Positions 8,660 to 17,302 of a stretch of DNA of 51,272 bases are shown piece by piece. Location: positions 1 through 51,272 of the forward strand of contig DATJHO010000114.1 of assembly GCA_035493835.1 (NCBI GenBank). The letters run 5' to 3'. The translations under genes and the position numbers were made by a program. A model generated the notes under the pieces. It had not been told where the DNA came from, did no database searches, and saw only the letters and a program-made list of their open reading frames with translations. Each line of letters starts with the position of its first letter. Position 1 is the first letter of the stretch. The DNA comes from DASZTU01 sp035493835. Lineage in GTDB: Bacteria > Pseudomonadota > Alphaproteobacteria > Rhizobiales > Devosiaceae.

Positions 8660-10531
8660 ATGGTGACGCCTGTCCCCGCGAATAAGGCGCGGGCGCCGAA
8701 GCTGCGCCTGGCACGAACGAGGTGGTCTCTGCCGAGCAAGGTGCCGCCTCGTGCAGTGCTGATCTTTCTGCCGCTCGCCTTGATCGCCGGGCTGGTCTTT
8801 CATTTGCTATACACGATCCAGCTTTCGGCGACGCAACGCGTTATCGCTGCTGGCCAGAATCAGCTGGTGCAGGTCGGATACACCGCCTTCGCCTCGACCC
8901 TCGCCACCATCGCCAACGATGCCCAGTTCATCGCCAGCGAGCCGATGCTGGAGCGCTGGCTCTCCACCAGGGATTCAGGCGACCGCCAGATCCTGCTGGC
9001 ACAGTATTATTCGTTCGTCGCCCACAGGGCGATCTACGATCAGGTCCGCTTCATTGGTCTCGATGGCCGCGAACAGTTGCGCGTCGACTGGAATAGCGGC
9101 AAGCCCCAGGTGGTGCGGGATGACAAGCTGCAGAACAAGGCTGACCGCGCCTATGTCACCCAGACGCTGAAGCTCAACGTGGGGCAGGTCTATCTTTCGC
9201 CACTGGACCTCAACGTCGAGAACGGCGTCCTCGAACAGCCGATCAAACCGACGCTTCGCGTCGGCGCCCCTATCTTCGACAGCGATGGGCGCGAGCGCGG
9301 CCTGATCGTTCTCAATTACCTGGCCCAGCGCTCGCTCGATCGGGTGCAACGACTTGCTACCGAGGGCCAGGGGGACGCCTGGCTCGTGGACGCGAACGGC
9401 TATTGGCTGCTCGGTCCCAGCCCGAGCCAGGAATGGGGCTTCATGTTCCCCGAGCGCAAGAATGACAGCTTCGCCCGTGATTTTCCCGGCGCCTGGAAGA
9501 AAATCGCTAGTTCGACAAATAGCGGCCAATTCTCTGTCGATGGCAACCTGTTCACCTACGCCCCAATCTTTCAGCCTAACGGCGACCTTCCGGACGAGGA
9601 CCTGACGCCCGGATCCACGATGCCGAGCTGGTTCCTCGTCACCCGCACCACGGCCAGCGCAGTTTCCGCAGCAAACCAGACACTTATGCAGGGCTACCTG
9701 ATAGCGCTCAGCGTGGTTGTGTTGCTGCTCGCGGGCATTGCCTGGATCATCGCGCACCACACCGTAAAACGCCGGGAGGCCGAACAGCAGGTCTTTGGCC
9801 TCAACGAGCAGTTGGCTCGCGACAATGCCGCCCTCGAGACCGCCAACCGCGAACTCGAGAGTTTCAGTTATTCAGTCTCGCACGATCTCCGCGCGCCGCT
9901 ACGTTCGATCGACGGCTTCAGCCAGGCGCTGCTGGAGGACTATGCCGATTCTCTCGACGCCGGCGGCCAGGACTATCTGATGCGGGTGCGCAACGCCGCG
10001 CAGCGCATGGGGCACCTGATCGACGATTTGATCAAGCTGGCCCGCGTCACCCGATCGGAGCTCACCACCGATGACGTCGATCTCAGCGAAATCGCCCGCC
10101 GGATCCTGGCCGACCTGCAGCGACGCGATCCGCAACGGGCGGTCGAGATCGTGATCGGGGCCAAGGCGCCGGTCCAGGGCGACGCGCATCTGCTGAACAT
10201 CGCCCTGCAAAATCTCCTGGAAAATGCCTGGAAATTCACTGCCAAGAGAGCCGTCGCCGTGATCGAATTCGGCGAGACGGAGCAGGACGGCAAGCCGGTC
10301 TACTTCGTCCGTGACAACGGGGCCGGCTTCGAGATGGCCCATGTGGGCAAGCTCTTCGGCGTCTTCCAGCGGCTGCATGCCGTCAGCGATTTCGAGGGTA
10401 CCGGTATCGGACTGGCGACGGTGCAGCGGATCGTTTACAAACACGGCGGTAGAGTCTGGGCGGAAGCGGAAAGGGACCGCGGCGCCACATTCTATTTTGT
10501 GTTGCGCGAAGGGGGCAAAGCAGCAGCATGA
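8660..10531 (+). CDS. Membrane sensor histidine kinase
   Basis: A 623-residue sensor kinase. TM1 is at about 31-53, then an extracytoplasmic sensor domain to about 343 that looks double-Cache-like, TM2 at about 344-366, a short coiled linker, HisKA with phospho-acceptor His408 in SVSHDLRAPL, and HATPase_c with N-box NLLENAWKF, G1 DNGAGF (Asp552) and G2 GTGIGLA (Gly580). The kinase core resembles the phytochrome-like family that pairs with single-domain Rcp-type regulators. The start is uncertain: ATG 8660 is chosen over GTG 8636 and over TTG 8567, which falls in a hairpin tail. It overlaps the next gene by four bases (ATGA), so the two are probably translationally coupled. The signal sensed is unknown. 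Confidence 0.87.
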   Translation: MVTPVPANKARAPKLRLARTRWSLPSKVPPRAVLIFLPLALIAGLVFHLLYTIQLSATQRVIAAGQNQLVQVGYTAFASTLATIANDAQFIASEPMLERWLSTRDSGDRQILLAQYYSFVAHRAIYDQVRFIGLDGREQLRVDWNSGKPQVVRDDKLQNKADRAYVTQTLKLNVGQVYLSPLDLNVENGVLEQPIKPTLRVGAPIFDSDGRERGLIVLNYLAQRSLDRVQRLATEGQGDAWLVDANGYWLLGPSPSQEWGFMFPERKNDSFARDFPGAWKKIASSTNSGQFSVDGNLFTYAPIFQPNGDLPDEDLTPGSTMPSWFLVTRTTASAVSAANQTLMQGYLIALSVVVLLLAGIAWIIAHHTVKRREAEQQVFGLNEQLARDNAALETANRELESFSYSVSHDLRAPLRSIDGFSQALLEDYADSLDAGGQDYLMRVRNAAQRMGHLIDDLIKLARVTRSELTTDDVDLSEIARRILADLQRRDPQRAVEIVIGAKAPVQGDAHLLNIALQNLLENAWKFTAKRAVAVIEFGETEQDGKPVYFVRDNGAGFEMAHVGKLFGVFQRLHAVSDFEGTGIGLATVQRIVYKHGGRVWAEAERDRGATFYFVLREGGKAAA

Positions 10532-10959
10532 AACCAATACTATTGGTCGAGGACAATCCGGACGACGAGATGCTGACCTTGCGGGCATTCCGCAAGAACC
10601 AGATTCTCAACGAAATCGTCGTCGCCCGCGATGGGGTCGAGGCGCTCGACTATTTGTTCGCAACCGGGCCGCATGCAGGCCTCGATGAGTCGCGCCTTCC
10701 GCAGGTGATCCTGCTGGATCTCAAGCTGCCGCGCGTGGACGGTCTTGAAGTGTTGCGCCGGATCAGAACCGACGACCGGACTCGTCTGTTGCCGGTGGTG
10801 GTACTGACCTCCTCGAAAGAGGAACAGGATTTGGTCGAGAGCTATCGGCTGGGCGCCAACAGCTATGTCCGCAAGCCGGTCAATTTCGACCAGTTCATGG
10901 AGGCCGCCCGTCAGCTCGGCATGTACTGGCTGCTTCTGAACGAAGCCCCAGGGCGGTAA
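10528..10959 (+). CDS. Single-domain response regulator (Rcp1/CheY-like)
   Basis: A 143-residue receiver domain with no output domain. The acidic pocket is in LLVEDNPDD, the phospho-acceptor is Asp64 in LLDLKLP, and the switch residues are Thr94 and Lys116 (in YVRKPV). The extended beta-strand insert around DYLFATG is typical of Rcp1-type regulators that serve phytochrome-like kinases. It starts inside the kinase stop codon (ATGA) and shares one base with the next start (TAATG). It probably takes phosphate from the upstream kinase and relays it or acts as a phosphate sink; which of these cannot be seen. Confidence 0.9.
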   Translation: MKPILLVEDNPDDEMLTLRAFRKNQILNEIVVARDGVEALDYLFATGPHAGLDESRLPQVILLDLKLPRVDGLEVLRRIRTDDRTRLLPVVVLTSSKEEQDLVESYRLGANSYVRKPVNFDQFMEAARQLGMYWLLLNEAPGR

Positions 10960-13454
10960 TGTCTAGTCCGGCCCGTACCGAACCGGACAAGACACGTCCG
11001 CGTATCCTGATCATCGAAGACGTCGAGGACGACGCCGCACTCTTGGTCCACGCGCTGCGGCGCGCGGGTCTGCAGCCGGTTCACGAGCGGGTCGACACCC
11101 CGCAGGGCATCCAGGCGGCAATGAGCCGTGCCCAGTGGGACGTGGTGCTCGCCGACCATAACGTGCCGGGGATGGACTTTGCGACCATGCTGCGGCTCAG
11201 CAGGGCCGGCGACCCTGCCCTGCCGGTGATCGTGGTCTCGGGTTCGATCGGGGAGGAACGCGCGGTCGAACTGATGCGCCAGGGCGTTGCCGACCTCGTC
11301 CTCAAAGGCAACCTTGCGCGCCTCGCGCCCGCGATCGCACGCGAACTCGCTGCCACGCAACAGCAACGGGCGCGGCGCGAGGCCGACGAACGCTTCCACA
11401 ACATCGCCGAAATAACCGGCGAGTGGCTGTGGGAAACGGACACCGAGCACCGCTTTACCTTTTTCTCGTCGGCTGTTGAACGTTCCGGCTGGTTCGACGC
11501 CGCCGCCGCGCTGGGCAAGAGACACTGGGAAATTCACGGCGCTGTGCCCGACGGCAAGGACTGGGAGCAGCACAAGCAGGATGTCGAAGCCAGGCGCCCC
11601 TTCCGCGACAATGGTTTCACGCTGGTTTCCGGCGGGGAGCGGCACCATCTGACAGCGAGCGGCGTGCCGTTCTATGACAGCTGGGGCAATTGGTGCGGCT
11701 ATCGCGGCATGGCACGCGATGATACACCGATCATTGAGGCGTATCGCCGGGCCGAGGCGGCCGAAGCGTTGCTGCGCGACGCAGTGGAAAGCATCTCCGA
11801 GGGTTTTGTCATCGTCGATGCCGCCGATCGCTTCGTCATGGTGAACGAGGCTTATCGGGCTTTCCACCCGGATGTGGCCGATTTCATCAAACCCGGCGCG
11901 CCCTTCGAGGAGTTCGTGAAGGCGGCCATTCGCCGAGGGGTTTATCCCGATGCAATCGGCAACGAAGTCGAGTGGCTCGCCAACCGCATGGGGGACCATC
12001 GCCGGCGCAGCGGTTCCAGTGTCCATCGCCTGAAGGGTGACCGCTGGATTATGATTTCCGAGCGTCCGATGCGCAATGGCGGCTCCGCTGGGCTGCGCAT
12101 GGATATTACAGCGCTCAAGGCTGCCGAAGCGGAACGGGACTATCTCGCCTTTCACGACCGCACGACTGGGCTTCCCAATCAGCTGTTGTTTTCCGACCGG
12201 CTGGGCCAGGCTCTAGCCCAGTTGCACGGGCCCCAGGTAGTCGCCGTGCTGAGCATCGAACTGACCTCGCTGACCGATATCCGCGACAGCCAGGGCCTTG
12301 AGGCAGGCGAAGCCGCATTGCGCGAGACCGGCCAGCGCATCCAGGCCGCGCTCCCGCCCGGCGGTACGGTCGCCCATTTCGGCAACGGCCATTATCTCGC
12401 CTTCAGCATCGAACCGGAGGGCGATGCCAAGGTGCTCGATTCGGTCGATCGCGCCCTTGCCGCCTCGATGCGGAGCTTCCGCTATGACGGGGTGGATGTC
12501 CCACTGCGGATCGTCGTCGGCATCAGCACTGCCCCAGCCGATGGCACGCAGCCCGAGGAGCTCATCCGAACCGCGACCACCGCGCTCAACGAGGTGAAGT
12601 CCAACCCGCTGAATGGGTACAGGTTCTATCGCGCTGAGATGACCAGGGCAGCGATCCATCGCTGGAACATCGAGGCGGACCTGCGCCGCGCGATCGACCG
12701 CAAGGAACTCCTGCTGCATTACCAGCCCCAGGTTGATGCCCGTTCCCACCGCATTACCGGTGTCGAGGCGCTGGTGCGCTGGGCCCATCCGGACCGTGGA
12801 CCGATCCAGCCCGGCCAATTCATTCCAATCGCTGAACAAACCGGGCTGATCGTGCCGCTCGGGGAATATGTGTTGAGGCTCGCCTGCACCGAGGCCCTCG
12901 CCTGGCGGAATGACCACGGGACCGCCCTCCCGATTGCCGTCAATCTCTCGCCGGCGCAATTGGCGGCGCGCGATCTCGATGATGTCATTCTATCGATCCT
13001 CAACGAGACGCGAATGCCTCCCGAAAGGCTCAAGCTGGAGCTGACCGAAAGCGCCATCCTGAGCGATGTGGCCGCCGCCACGCGAACCATGCGCAAACTC
13101 TCCAGCGCCGGCATCCGCTTTGCCCTTGACGATTTCGGCATGGAGCACTCCTCGCTCAGCCATTTGTCCCGCCTCCCGATCGATACGCTCAAGGTGGACT
13201 ACGCCTTTGTGTCGCAGATGACGGAGGATCGCGCCCATGCGGCGCTGGTGCAGGCGATCATCGCCATGACCCATTCGCTTGGCATGACCGCCATTGCCGA
13301 AGGCGTTGAGCGGATGGAGCAACTGACATACCTGCAGGCCTATGGGTGTGACGCGGTGCAGGGGTTCCTTTTCAGCCGTCCCCTGCCCGTCGCCGCCATG
13401 CCCTCGACCATCGCTGCCGGCGCCATCGCGCCCGTGCCTCAATCCGCAGTTTGA
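10959..13454 (+). CDS. Receiver-PAS-PAS-GGDEF-EAL protein, probable c-di-GMP phosphodiesterase
   Basis: An 831-residue protein. The receiver spans 1-130 (Asp66 acceptor, Lys116), followed by two PAS-like segments at about 140-260 and 270-385, GGDEF at about 390-545 and EAL at about 555-805. The GGDEF signature is replaced by G-N-G-H-Y (475-479), so cyclase activity is very unlikely. The EAL domain keeps E603-A-L, the Asn of NLSP, the Glu of ELTES, Asp724-Asp725, the Lys of LKVD, the Glu of AEGVE and the Gln of VQGF, so c-di-GMP hydrolysis is expected. Loop 6 reads DDFGMEHSS rather than the usual DDFGTGYSS. It is the third gene of the coupled operon and probably its effector. A degenerate GGDEF often binds GTP as an allosteric domain, but that is inference here. 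Confidence 0.9.
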   Translation: MSSPARTEPDKTRPRILIIEDVEDDAALLVHALRRAGLQPVHERVDTPQGIQAAMSRAQWDVVLADHNVPGMDFATMLRLSRAGDPALPVIVVSGSIGEERAVELMRQGVADLVLKGNLARLAPAIARELAATQQQRARREADERFHNIAEITGEWLWETDTEHRFTFFSSAVERSGWFDAAAALGKRHWEIHGAVPDGKDWEQHKQDVEARRPFRDNGFTLVSGGERHHLTASGVPFYDSWGNWCGYRGMARDDTPIIEAYRRAEAAEALLRDAVESISEGFVIVDAADRFVMVNEAYRAFHPDVADFIKPGAPFEEFVKAAIRRGVYPDAIGNEVEWLANRMGDHRRRSGSSVHRLKGDRWIMISERPMRNGGSAGLRMDITALKAAEAERDYLAFHDRTTGLPNQLLFSDRLGQALAQLHGPQVVAVLSIELTSLTDIRDSQGLEAGEAALRETGQRIQAALPPGGTVAHFGNGHYLAFSIEPEGDAKVLDSVDRALAASMRSFRYDGVDVPLRIVVGISTAPADGTQPEELIRTATTALNEVKSNPLNGYRFYRAEMTRAAIHRWNIEADLRRAIDRKELLLHYQPQVDARSHRITGVEALVRWAHPDRGPIQPGQFIPIAEQTGLIVPLGEYVLRLACTEALAWRNDHGTALPIAVNLSPAQLAARDLDDVILSILNETRMPPERLKLELTESAILSDVAAATRTMRKLSSAGIRFALDDFGMEHSSLSHLSRLPIDTLKVDYAFVSQMTEDRAHAALVQAIIAMTHSLGMTAIAEGVERMEQLTYLQAYGCDAVQGFLFSRPLPVAAMPSTIAAGAIAPVPQSAV

Positions 13455-13574
13455 GGCGAAATAGCCGGAGGCACTGAGCCTATCTCGCGCGCCGAGCGAC
13501 GGCTGCCAAGCGGGATCCTTACGAAACGCTTATTTCGCAAGCGCTTCATCCATCTCGAAAACCTATGCGATGCG

Positions 13575-13594
13575 CGCCCATCTTCGGGTGGGCG
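13575..13594 (+). promoter_or_regulatory. Hairpin with UUCG tetraloop before a small ORF
   Basis: CGCCCATC (13575-13582) pairs with GGTGGGCG (13587-13594), including one G-T pair, around TTCG. C(UUCG)G is an exceptionally stable RNA loop. No U-tract follows. It lies 120 bases after the EAL gene and 27 bases before the small ORF at 13621, so it could shield the upstream mRNA end or act as leader structure. Confidence 0.45.
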
Positions 13595-13620
13595 GGGGCG
13601 TAAGAGTTCGAGGTGGCGTC

Positions 13621-13761
13621 ATGCGTCAGGAATATCTCTGGCTCAATGAGTGGGCTTCGGTTGAGCCGTTGGGGAAAGCGCCCAATCCGCAGGTGCTGTT
13701 GCTGGCGCTGGTCATTTTCGCGGCGGCACTCACCTGTGCGGCGCTATCGCACCAGCTCTGA
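13621..13761 (+). CDS. Small single-pass membrane protein, hypothetical
   Basis: A possible 46-residue protein: a polar N-terminus (MRQEYLWLNEW), then one strongly hydrophobic segment at about 24-42, ending in SHQL. The site GAGGTGG lies five bases before the ATG. Its 3' end overlaps by 18 bases the 3' end of the methyltransferase gene on the other strand. I recognise no family. Support is the ribosome binding site plus a clean membrane helix; codon-level support is limited by its length. Confidence 0.4.
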   Translation: MRQEYLWLNEWASVEPLGKAPNPQVLLLALVIFAAALTCAALSHQL

Positions 13762-14406
13762 TGCTGGCCGAGACGCTGGCTCAAGCGAAAACACCGAGCT
13801 GAGCGGGCTTGCATCAGCCCTGACCTCGCCGAAATCCGGAACCCGGTATTGGGCAACGACACGGAGCTGCGCGCGCGGCAGATAAGCCCGGCCCGGATCG
13901 CCGATCAGCACCTGGCTGCCCGCTTCGACGCACGCTTCGAGGAACGGCATGACCCGATCGGCCAATTCCTGCGCATAGAACAGGTCGCCGACGAGCACCA
14001 GATCGACCTGCGGCGGTGGTCCTTCGACGAGATCTTCGCAGATGGCACGGACGGATACCCCGTTCGCTTCGGCATTGAGCTTTGTTGCCGCCGCCGCATA
14101 GCGATTGATATCGGCTGCGGTCACTTCGGCGGCGCCGGCCATCGCGGCCGCGATGCCGACAACGCCGGAGCCGGCCCCCAGATCCAGCACCCGCCGGGAG
14201 CGGACGATTTCCGGCCGCTCGAGGATGTGGCGGGCGAGCACCAGGCCGCCGGCCCAGTGATAGGCCCAGTAGGGCGGTGGGGCATCGTCACCATCCTCCA
14301 GCCGCCAGAGGCCGCTACCCGAATGGGCCATGTAGACACTGATTTCGGGGAGCGATGGCAGCGGCGCGAGCCGCAGTTTCGTCCGGATGAATTCCTGCGG
14401 ATCGAT
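13744..14406 (-). CDS. Class I SAM-dependent methyltransferase, possible AUC start
   Basis: A methyltransferase with motif I DLGAGSGVVGIAAA, acidic motif II in TAADIN and the LVGDLFYA segment. It resembles the ETF-beta lysine methyltransferase/PrmA-like group of about 220 residues. From the first ATG (14331) the protein would be 195 residues and would lack the conserved N-terminal segment. The same frame stays open upstream and encodes family-like sequence (FIRTKLRLAPLP), but it reaches a stop at about 14440 without any ATG, GTG or TTG. GGAGG lies six bases before an ATC codon at 14406, which would give 220 residues. I therefore place the start there, tentatively. Its protein substrate is unknown. 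It is last in the minus-strand block. Confidence 0.7.
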   Translation of the reverse strand: MDPQEFIRTKLRLAPLPSLPEISVYMAHSGSGLWRLEDGDDAPPPYWAYHWAGGLVLARHILERPEIVRSRRVLDLGAGSGVVGIAAAMAGAAEVTAADINRYAAAATKLNAEANGVSVRAICEDLVEGPPPQVDLVLVGDLFYAQELADRVMPFLEACVEAGSQVLIGDPGRAYLPRAQLRVVAQYRVPDFGEVRADASPLSSVFSLEPASRPASELVR

Positions 14407-14494
14407 GCGCGGCCTCCACAGTTCTCCGCGCGCGGGGCGCGGCGCTTAATGAAGGTTCCTATGGAGTTTGCCGCCCGCCCGCAAGCTGGGGAGG

Positions 14495-15154
14495 CTAGCT
14501 CCGGCCCGAGGGCAAGGTGCCGCGCACGATCTCGACGCCTGTGCCGAGCAGGTGGATGCGCAGCAAGTCGCCCAGCCTCTTACCTTCGCGTGCCTCGATA
14601 GCCGCAAGGATCGCCCGATGTTCGTCCACGGCCCGCTGCCATTGCGCACGCGTCCTGCGGGCAACGAAGCGGGCCAGATGGGTGCGGACCAGCATTTGCT
14701 CAAACATCGATGCCAGGGCGTTGTTGCCGGCCACGGTGAAGAAGTGCCGGTGAATCTCCCGGTTGATCCGCAGATATTCCCGTTCGTCCTCGGCCTCGAA
14801 ACGCGCGAAGAGCTCGCGATGGAGCTCGCGGAAGGCGGCGATCTCCTTGTTTGACATCCGAGCGCAGGCCAGTTCCCCCGCCAGCGCCTCGAGCGCCGCC
14901 ATGATCGGGAATAGCTCGTTGATTTCGGTTTCGGTGATCTGCGCCACGAAGGAGCCATGCCGCGGCACCAACTGGATCAGCCCCTCCGATGCCATCACCT
15001 TGAGCGCCTCGCGCAACGGGGTGCGCGAGATGCCGAGCCGTTCGCACAGCTCGGCTTCGCGGATCTTGCTGCCGGGCTCCATCTCTCCAGAAACGATCAT
15101 CTCGCGCAGCGCCTCGCTGGCGCCGGAGTGAAGCATCTCCCGGCTCAATTGCAT
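14495..15154 (-). CDS. GntR/FadR-family transcriptional regulator with FCD domain
   Basis: A 219-residue regulator. The winged helix-turn-helix spans about 11-70 (helices around AELCERLGISRTPLREAL, wing RHGSFV). It is followed by an all-helical FCD ligand-binding domain with an HRHFF segment and further His/Asp/Glu residues that commonly bind a metal and a carboxylate ligand. The ATG at 15154 is chosen because the longer frame begins with TTG and adds an unlikely leader. It lies 74 bases after the VWA gene on the same strand and 88 bases before the methyltransferase. The target genes and ligand are not evident; no sugar-acid catabolic genes adjoin it. Confidence 0.85.
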   Translation of the reverse strand: MQLSREMLHSGASEALREMIVSGEMEPGSKIREAELCERLGISRTPLREALKVMASEGLIQLVPRHGSFVAQITETEINELFPIMAALEALAGELACARMSNKEIAAFRELHRELFARFEAEDEREYLRINREIHRHFFTVAGNNALASMFEQMLVRTHLARFVARRTRAQWQRAVDEHRAILAAIEAREGKRLGDLLRIHLLGTGVEIVRGTLPSGRS

Positions 15155-15228
15155 GATCAAACCGATCCGGTCTCCCTCCAATGCGCAAGCCGGCAATGGA
15201 AAACGGCAGGCACGGCGGGCCGCACCCC

Positions 15229-16314
15229 TTATGCCACCCGGCCGAACCAGAGCATCGACAGCCCCGCCGCCAGCATCACGAACAGCGCACCGATGCCGGC
15301 GAAGATGAACGAAACCTCGGTCAGTTTGCGCTCGCTCGTCAGCTTGGCAGACAGGGACTTGTAGACGTGGGTCAAATCGTCGGCCGATTGGGCGTCGAAG
15401 AATTGGGCGTTGGTCGTATCGGCAATCTTGCGCAGCGTATCGGGGTCCGGCCGCGCCCGCATGGAATAGCCGCCGAAATGCAGCACGCTCCCCTCCGACG
15501 TGCCGAAACCGACCGTATAAACGCGCACGCCATAATTGGCGGCGATCTGGCCCGCCTGGACGGGATCCTTGCCGGTGGTTGCCGCCCCATCGGTCAAAAG
15601 TACGACCACCGCGTTCTGATATGAGCCCGGCTTGACCGGCACGTGCTCGGCCGCCGGCGTCGCGCTTGTCTGGTCATCAAGCGAGCGGCTCTGGTAGCCG
15701 GCACTGGCAGTGCTGCTGTTACTGCCGAGCGTGCCGCCACTGCCGCTGTCGTCGCCGGGGGTGACATCGAACTTGTCGTTGGGGAAGATCGTGGCGAGCG
15801 CGACCAGGATGCCGTCGCCGATCGCCGTGCCATAGCGCAACTGAAAGCGATCAATTGCTCCATCCAGGGCCGTGCGATCGATGGTGGGCACCTGCACCAG
15901 CATTGCCGTCGAGGCGAAGGCAACGACGCCGATCTGCACCTCGCCCGGCAGGTCGGCGATGAACTGCTTGGCCGCCTTCTGCGAAGCCTCGATGCGTGAG
16001 GGGGTGATGTCCTGCGCGCGCATGGAACCGGAGACATCCATGGCGAGGATCACCGTTGCGCGGTTGGACGGCAGGGTCATCACGGCTGCGGGGCGAGCGA
16101 TGGCCAGGATCAGTGTCGTGAGCGCCACGAGCAGCAGCACCGGCGGCAGATGCCGGCGCCAAGCCGCGCCGCGGCCCATCGCCTGCTTGACGAGCGCCAG
16201 ATTGGCGTAGCGAACCGCCGCCTTCTTTTTCCGCCGCATGAGCCACACGTAAGCTCCCGCCAGCAGCGGCACGAGCAGAAGCAGCCAAAGAGCCTCCATC
16301 CAGATGAAGGTCAT
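15229..16314 (-). CDS. VWA-domain membrane protein, BatA-like
   Basis: A 361-residue protein with two N-terminal membrane segments (about 6-26 and 57-75), a von Willebrand A domain with a complete MIDAS start (Asp93-x-Ser95-x-Ser97 in DVSGSM) and a C-terminal helix at about 337-358. A Ser/Gly-rich insertion lies near the middle of the VWA domain (SGSGGTLGSNSS). BatA-type proteins are encoded with MoxR ATPases and DUF58 proteins and are thought to help assemble or protect envelope or metalloprotein complexes. The ATG has GGAGA eight bases upstream and starts 10 bases after the DUF58 gene. Confidence 0.88.
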   Translation of the reverse strand: MTFIWMEALWLLLLVPLLAGAYVWLMRRKKKAAVRYANLALVKQAMGRGAAWRRHLPPVLLLVALTTLILAIARPAAVMTLPSNRATVILAMDVSGSMRAQDITPSRIEASQKAAKQFIADLPGEVQIGVVAFASTAMLVQVPTIDRTALDGAIDRFQLRYGTAIGDGILVALATIFPNDKFDVTPGDDSGSGGTLGSNSSTASAGYQSRSLDDQTSATPAAEHVPVKPGSYQNAVVVLLTDGAATTGKDPVQAGQIAANYGVRVYTVGFGTSEGSVLHFGGYSMRARPDPDTLRKIADTTNAQFFDAQSADDLTHVYKSLSAKLTSERKLTEVSFIFAGIGALFVMLAAGLSMLWFGRVA

Positions 16315-16324
16315 GATGTATCTC

Positions 16325-17302
16325 CTAAGTGCGCTCCCTGTTGCCTCGTCCGGCCGGCTGGCCGGCCAATACGCCCGCCTGACGCAGCGGGACGGTGGTG
16401 CCGCCGCTCACCCGGGCCTGCATCTTGCGCAGATCGGCGAAGCGGAGGATGGCGTCGGCGAGATCGTCACCAGTCGAAAGCTCCAGCACGTCGAGGCCGG
16501 CGTCGGCGAGCGCCGCCATCAGCGCCTCTTCGGTCCGCTCCGCCTCGGCGACAAAGCGCCGCCTGAAGCGCTTGTCGGTGGTATCGACGAAGAGTTGCTC
16601 GCCGGTCTCCGAATCCTGGAAGGACAAGAGCCCAAGGTCGGGCAAGGCCATGTCGAGCGGATCGACCAATCGCACCGCGACTGCCTCATGCCGCCGGCCA
16701 ACAAGCGACAAAGCCTTCTGCCAGCCCGGCTTTGAGATGAAATCGGAGATCACGAAAACCAGCGAGCGTCGCTTGATCGCCTGCGCCGAGCGCCACAGGA
16801 ACGCCCCCAAATCAGTCTGCGGCGCGCGCAACAGGCGCGGGCGTGAAAACACCTGCTCGAGAATGTGCAGGACGTGGCGGCGCCCGGCTCGCGGCGGCAC
16901 CACGAAATCGTCGATGCCGTTGAAGAGGACGGCTCCCACCTTGTTGCCCCGCCGCGTCAGCAGGCGCGCCAGGATGGCGGTAAATTCGGTCAGCACCTGC
17001 CGCTTGTTCACATCGCCTGAGCCAAAATCGACAGACGGGCTGAGATCGAGCAGGAACCAGGCGGTGAGTTCCCGGTCCTCGGTATAGACCCGGATATGCG
17101 GCACCTGCGTGCGCGCGGTGACGTTCCAGTCGATGTAGCGGACATCGTCATAGGGCTGGTATTCGCGCAGGTCCGCGAGGTCGAGGCCGAAGCCGCGGAA
17201 CAGCGTGCGATAGTCGCCCTGCAGCAGGCCGTCGAGACGGCGGATTACCGTCCACTCCAGCCGGCGGAGCACGGCCTCAGGCTGATGCGGCGAGCTTGGC
17301 AT
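16325..17302 (-). CDS. DUF58 domain protein (MoxR partner)
   Basis: About 325 residues. It contains the DUF58 core DLREYQPYDDVRYIDWN, characteristic of this family, followed by a VWA-like fold (FLLDLSPSVDFG, and VFVISDF further on). The start at 17302 (MPSSPHQPEAVLRRLEW) is chosen because the frame upstream encodes low-complexity sequence inside moxR. It overlaps the moxR 3' end by 26 bases, consistent with coupling. DUF58 proteins are regular partners of MoxR ATPases, although their biochemical role is not established. Confidence 0.87.
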   Translation of the reverse strand: MPSSPHQPEAVLRRLEWTVIRRLDGLLQGDYRTLFRGFGLDLADLREYQPYDDVRYIDWNVTARTQVPHIRVYTEDRELTAWFLLDLSPSVDFGSGDVNKRQVLTEFTAILARLLTRRGNKVGAVLFNGIDDFVVPPRAGRRHVLHILEQVFSRPRLLRAPQTDLGAFLWRSAQAIKRRSLVFVISDFISKPGWQKALSLVGRRHEAVAVRLVDPLDMALPDLGLLSFQDSETGEQLFVDTTDKRFRRRFVAEAERTEEALMAALADAGLDVLELSTGDDLADAILRFADLRKMQARVSGGTTVPLRQAGVLAGQPAGRGNRERT

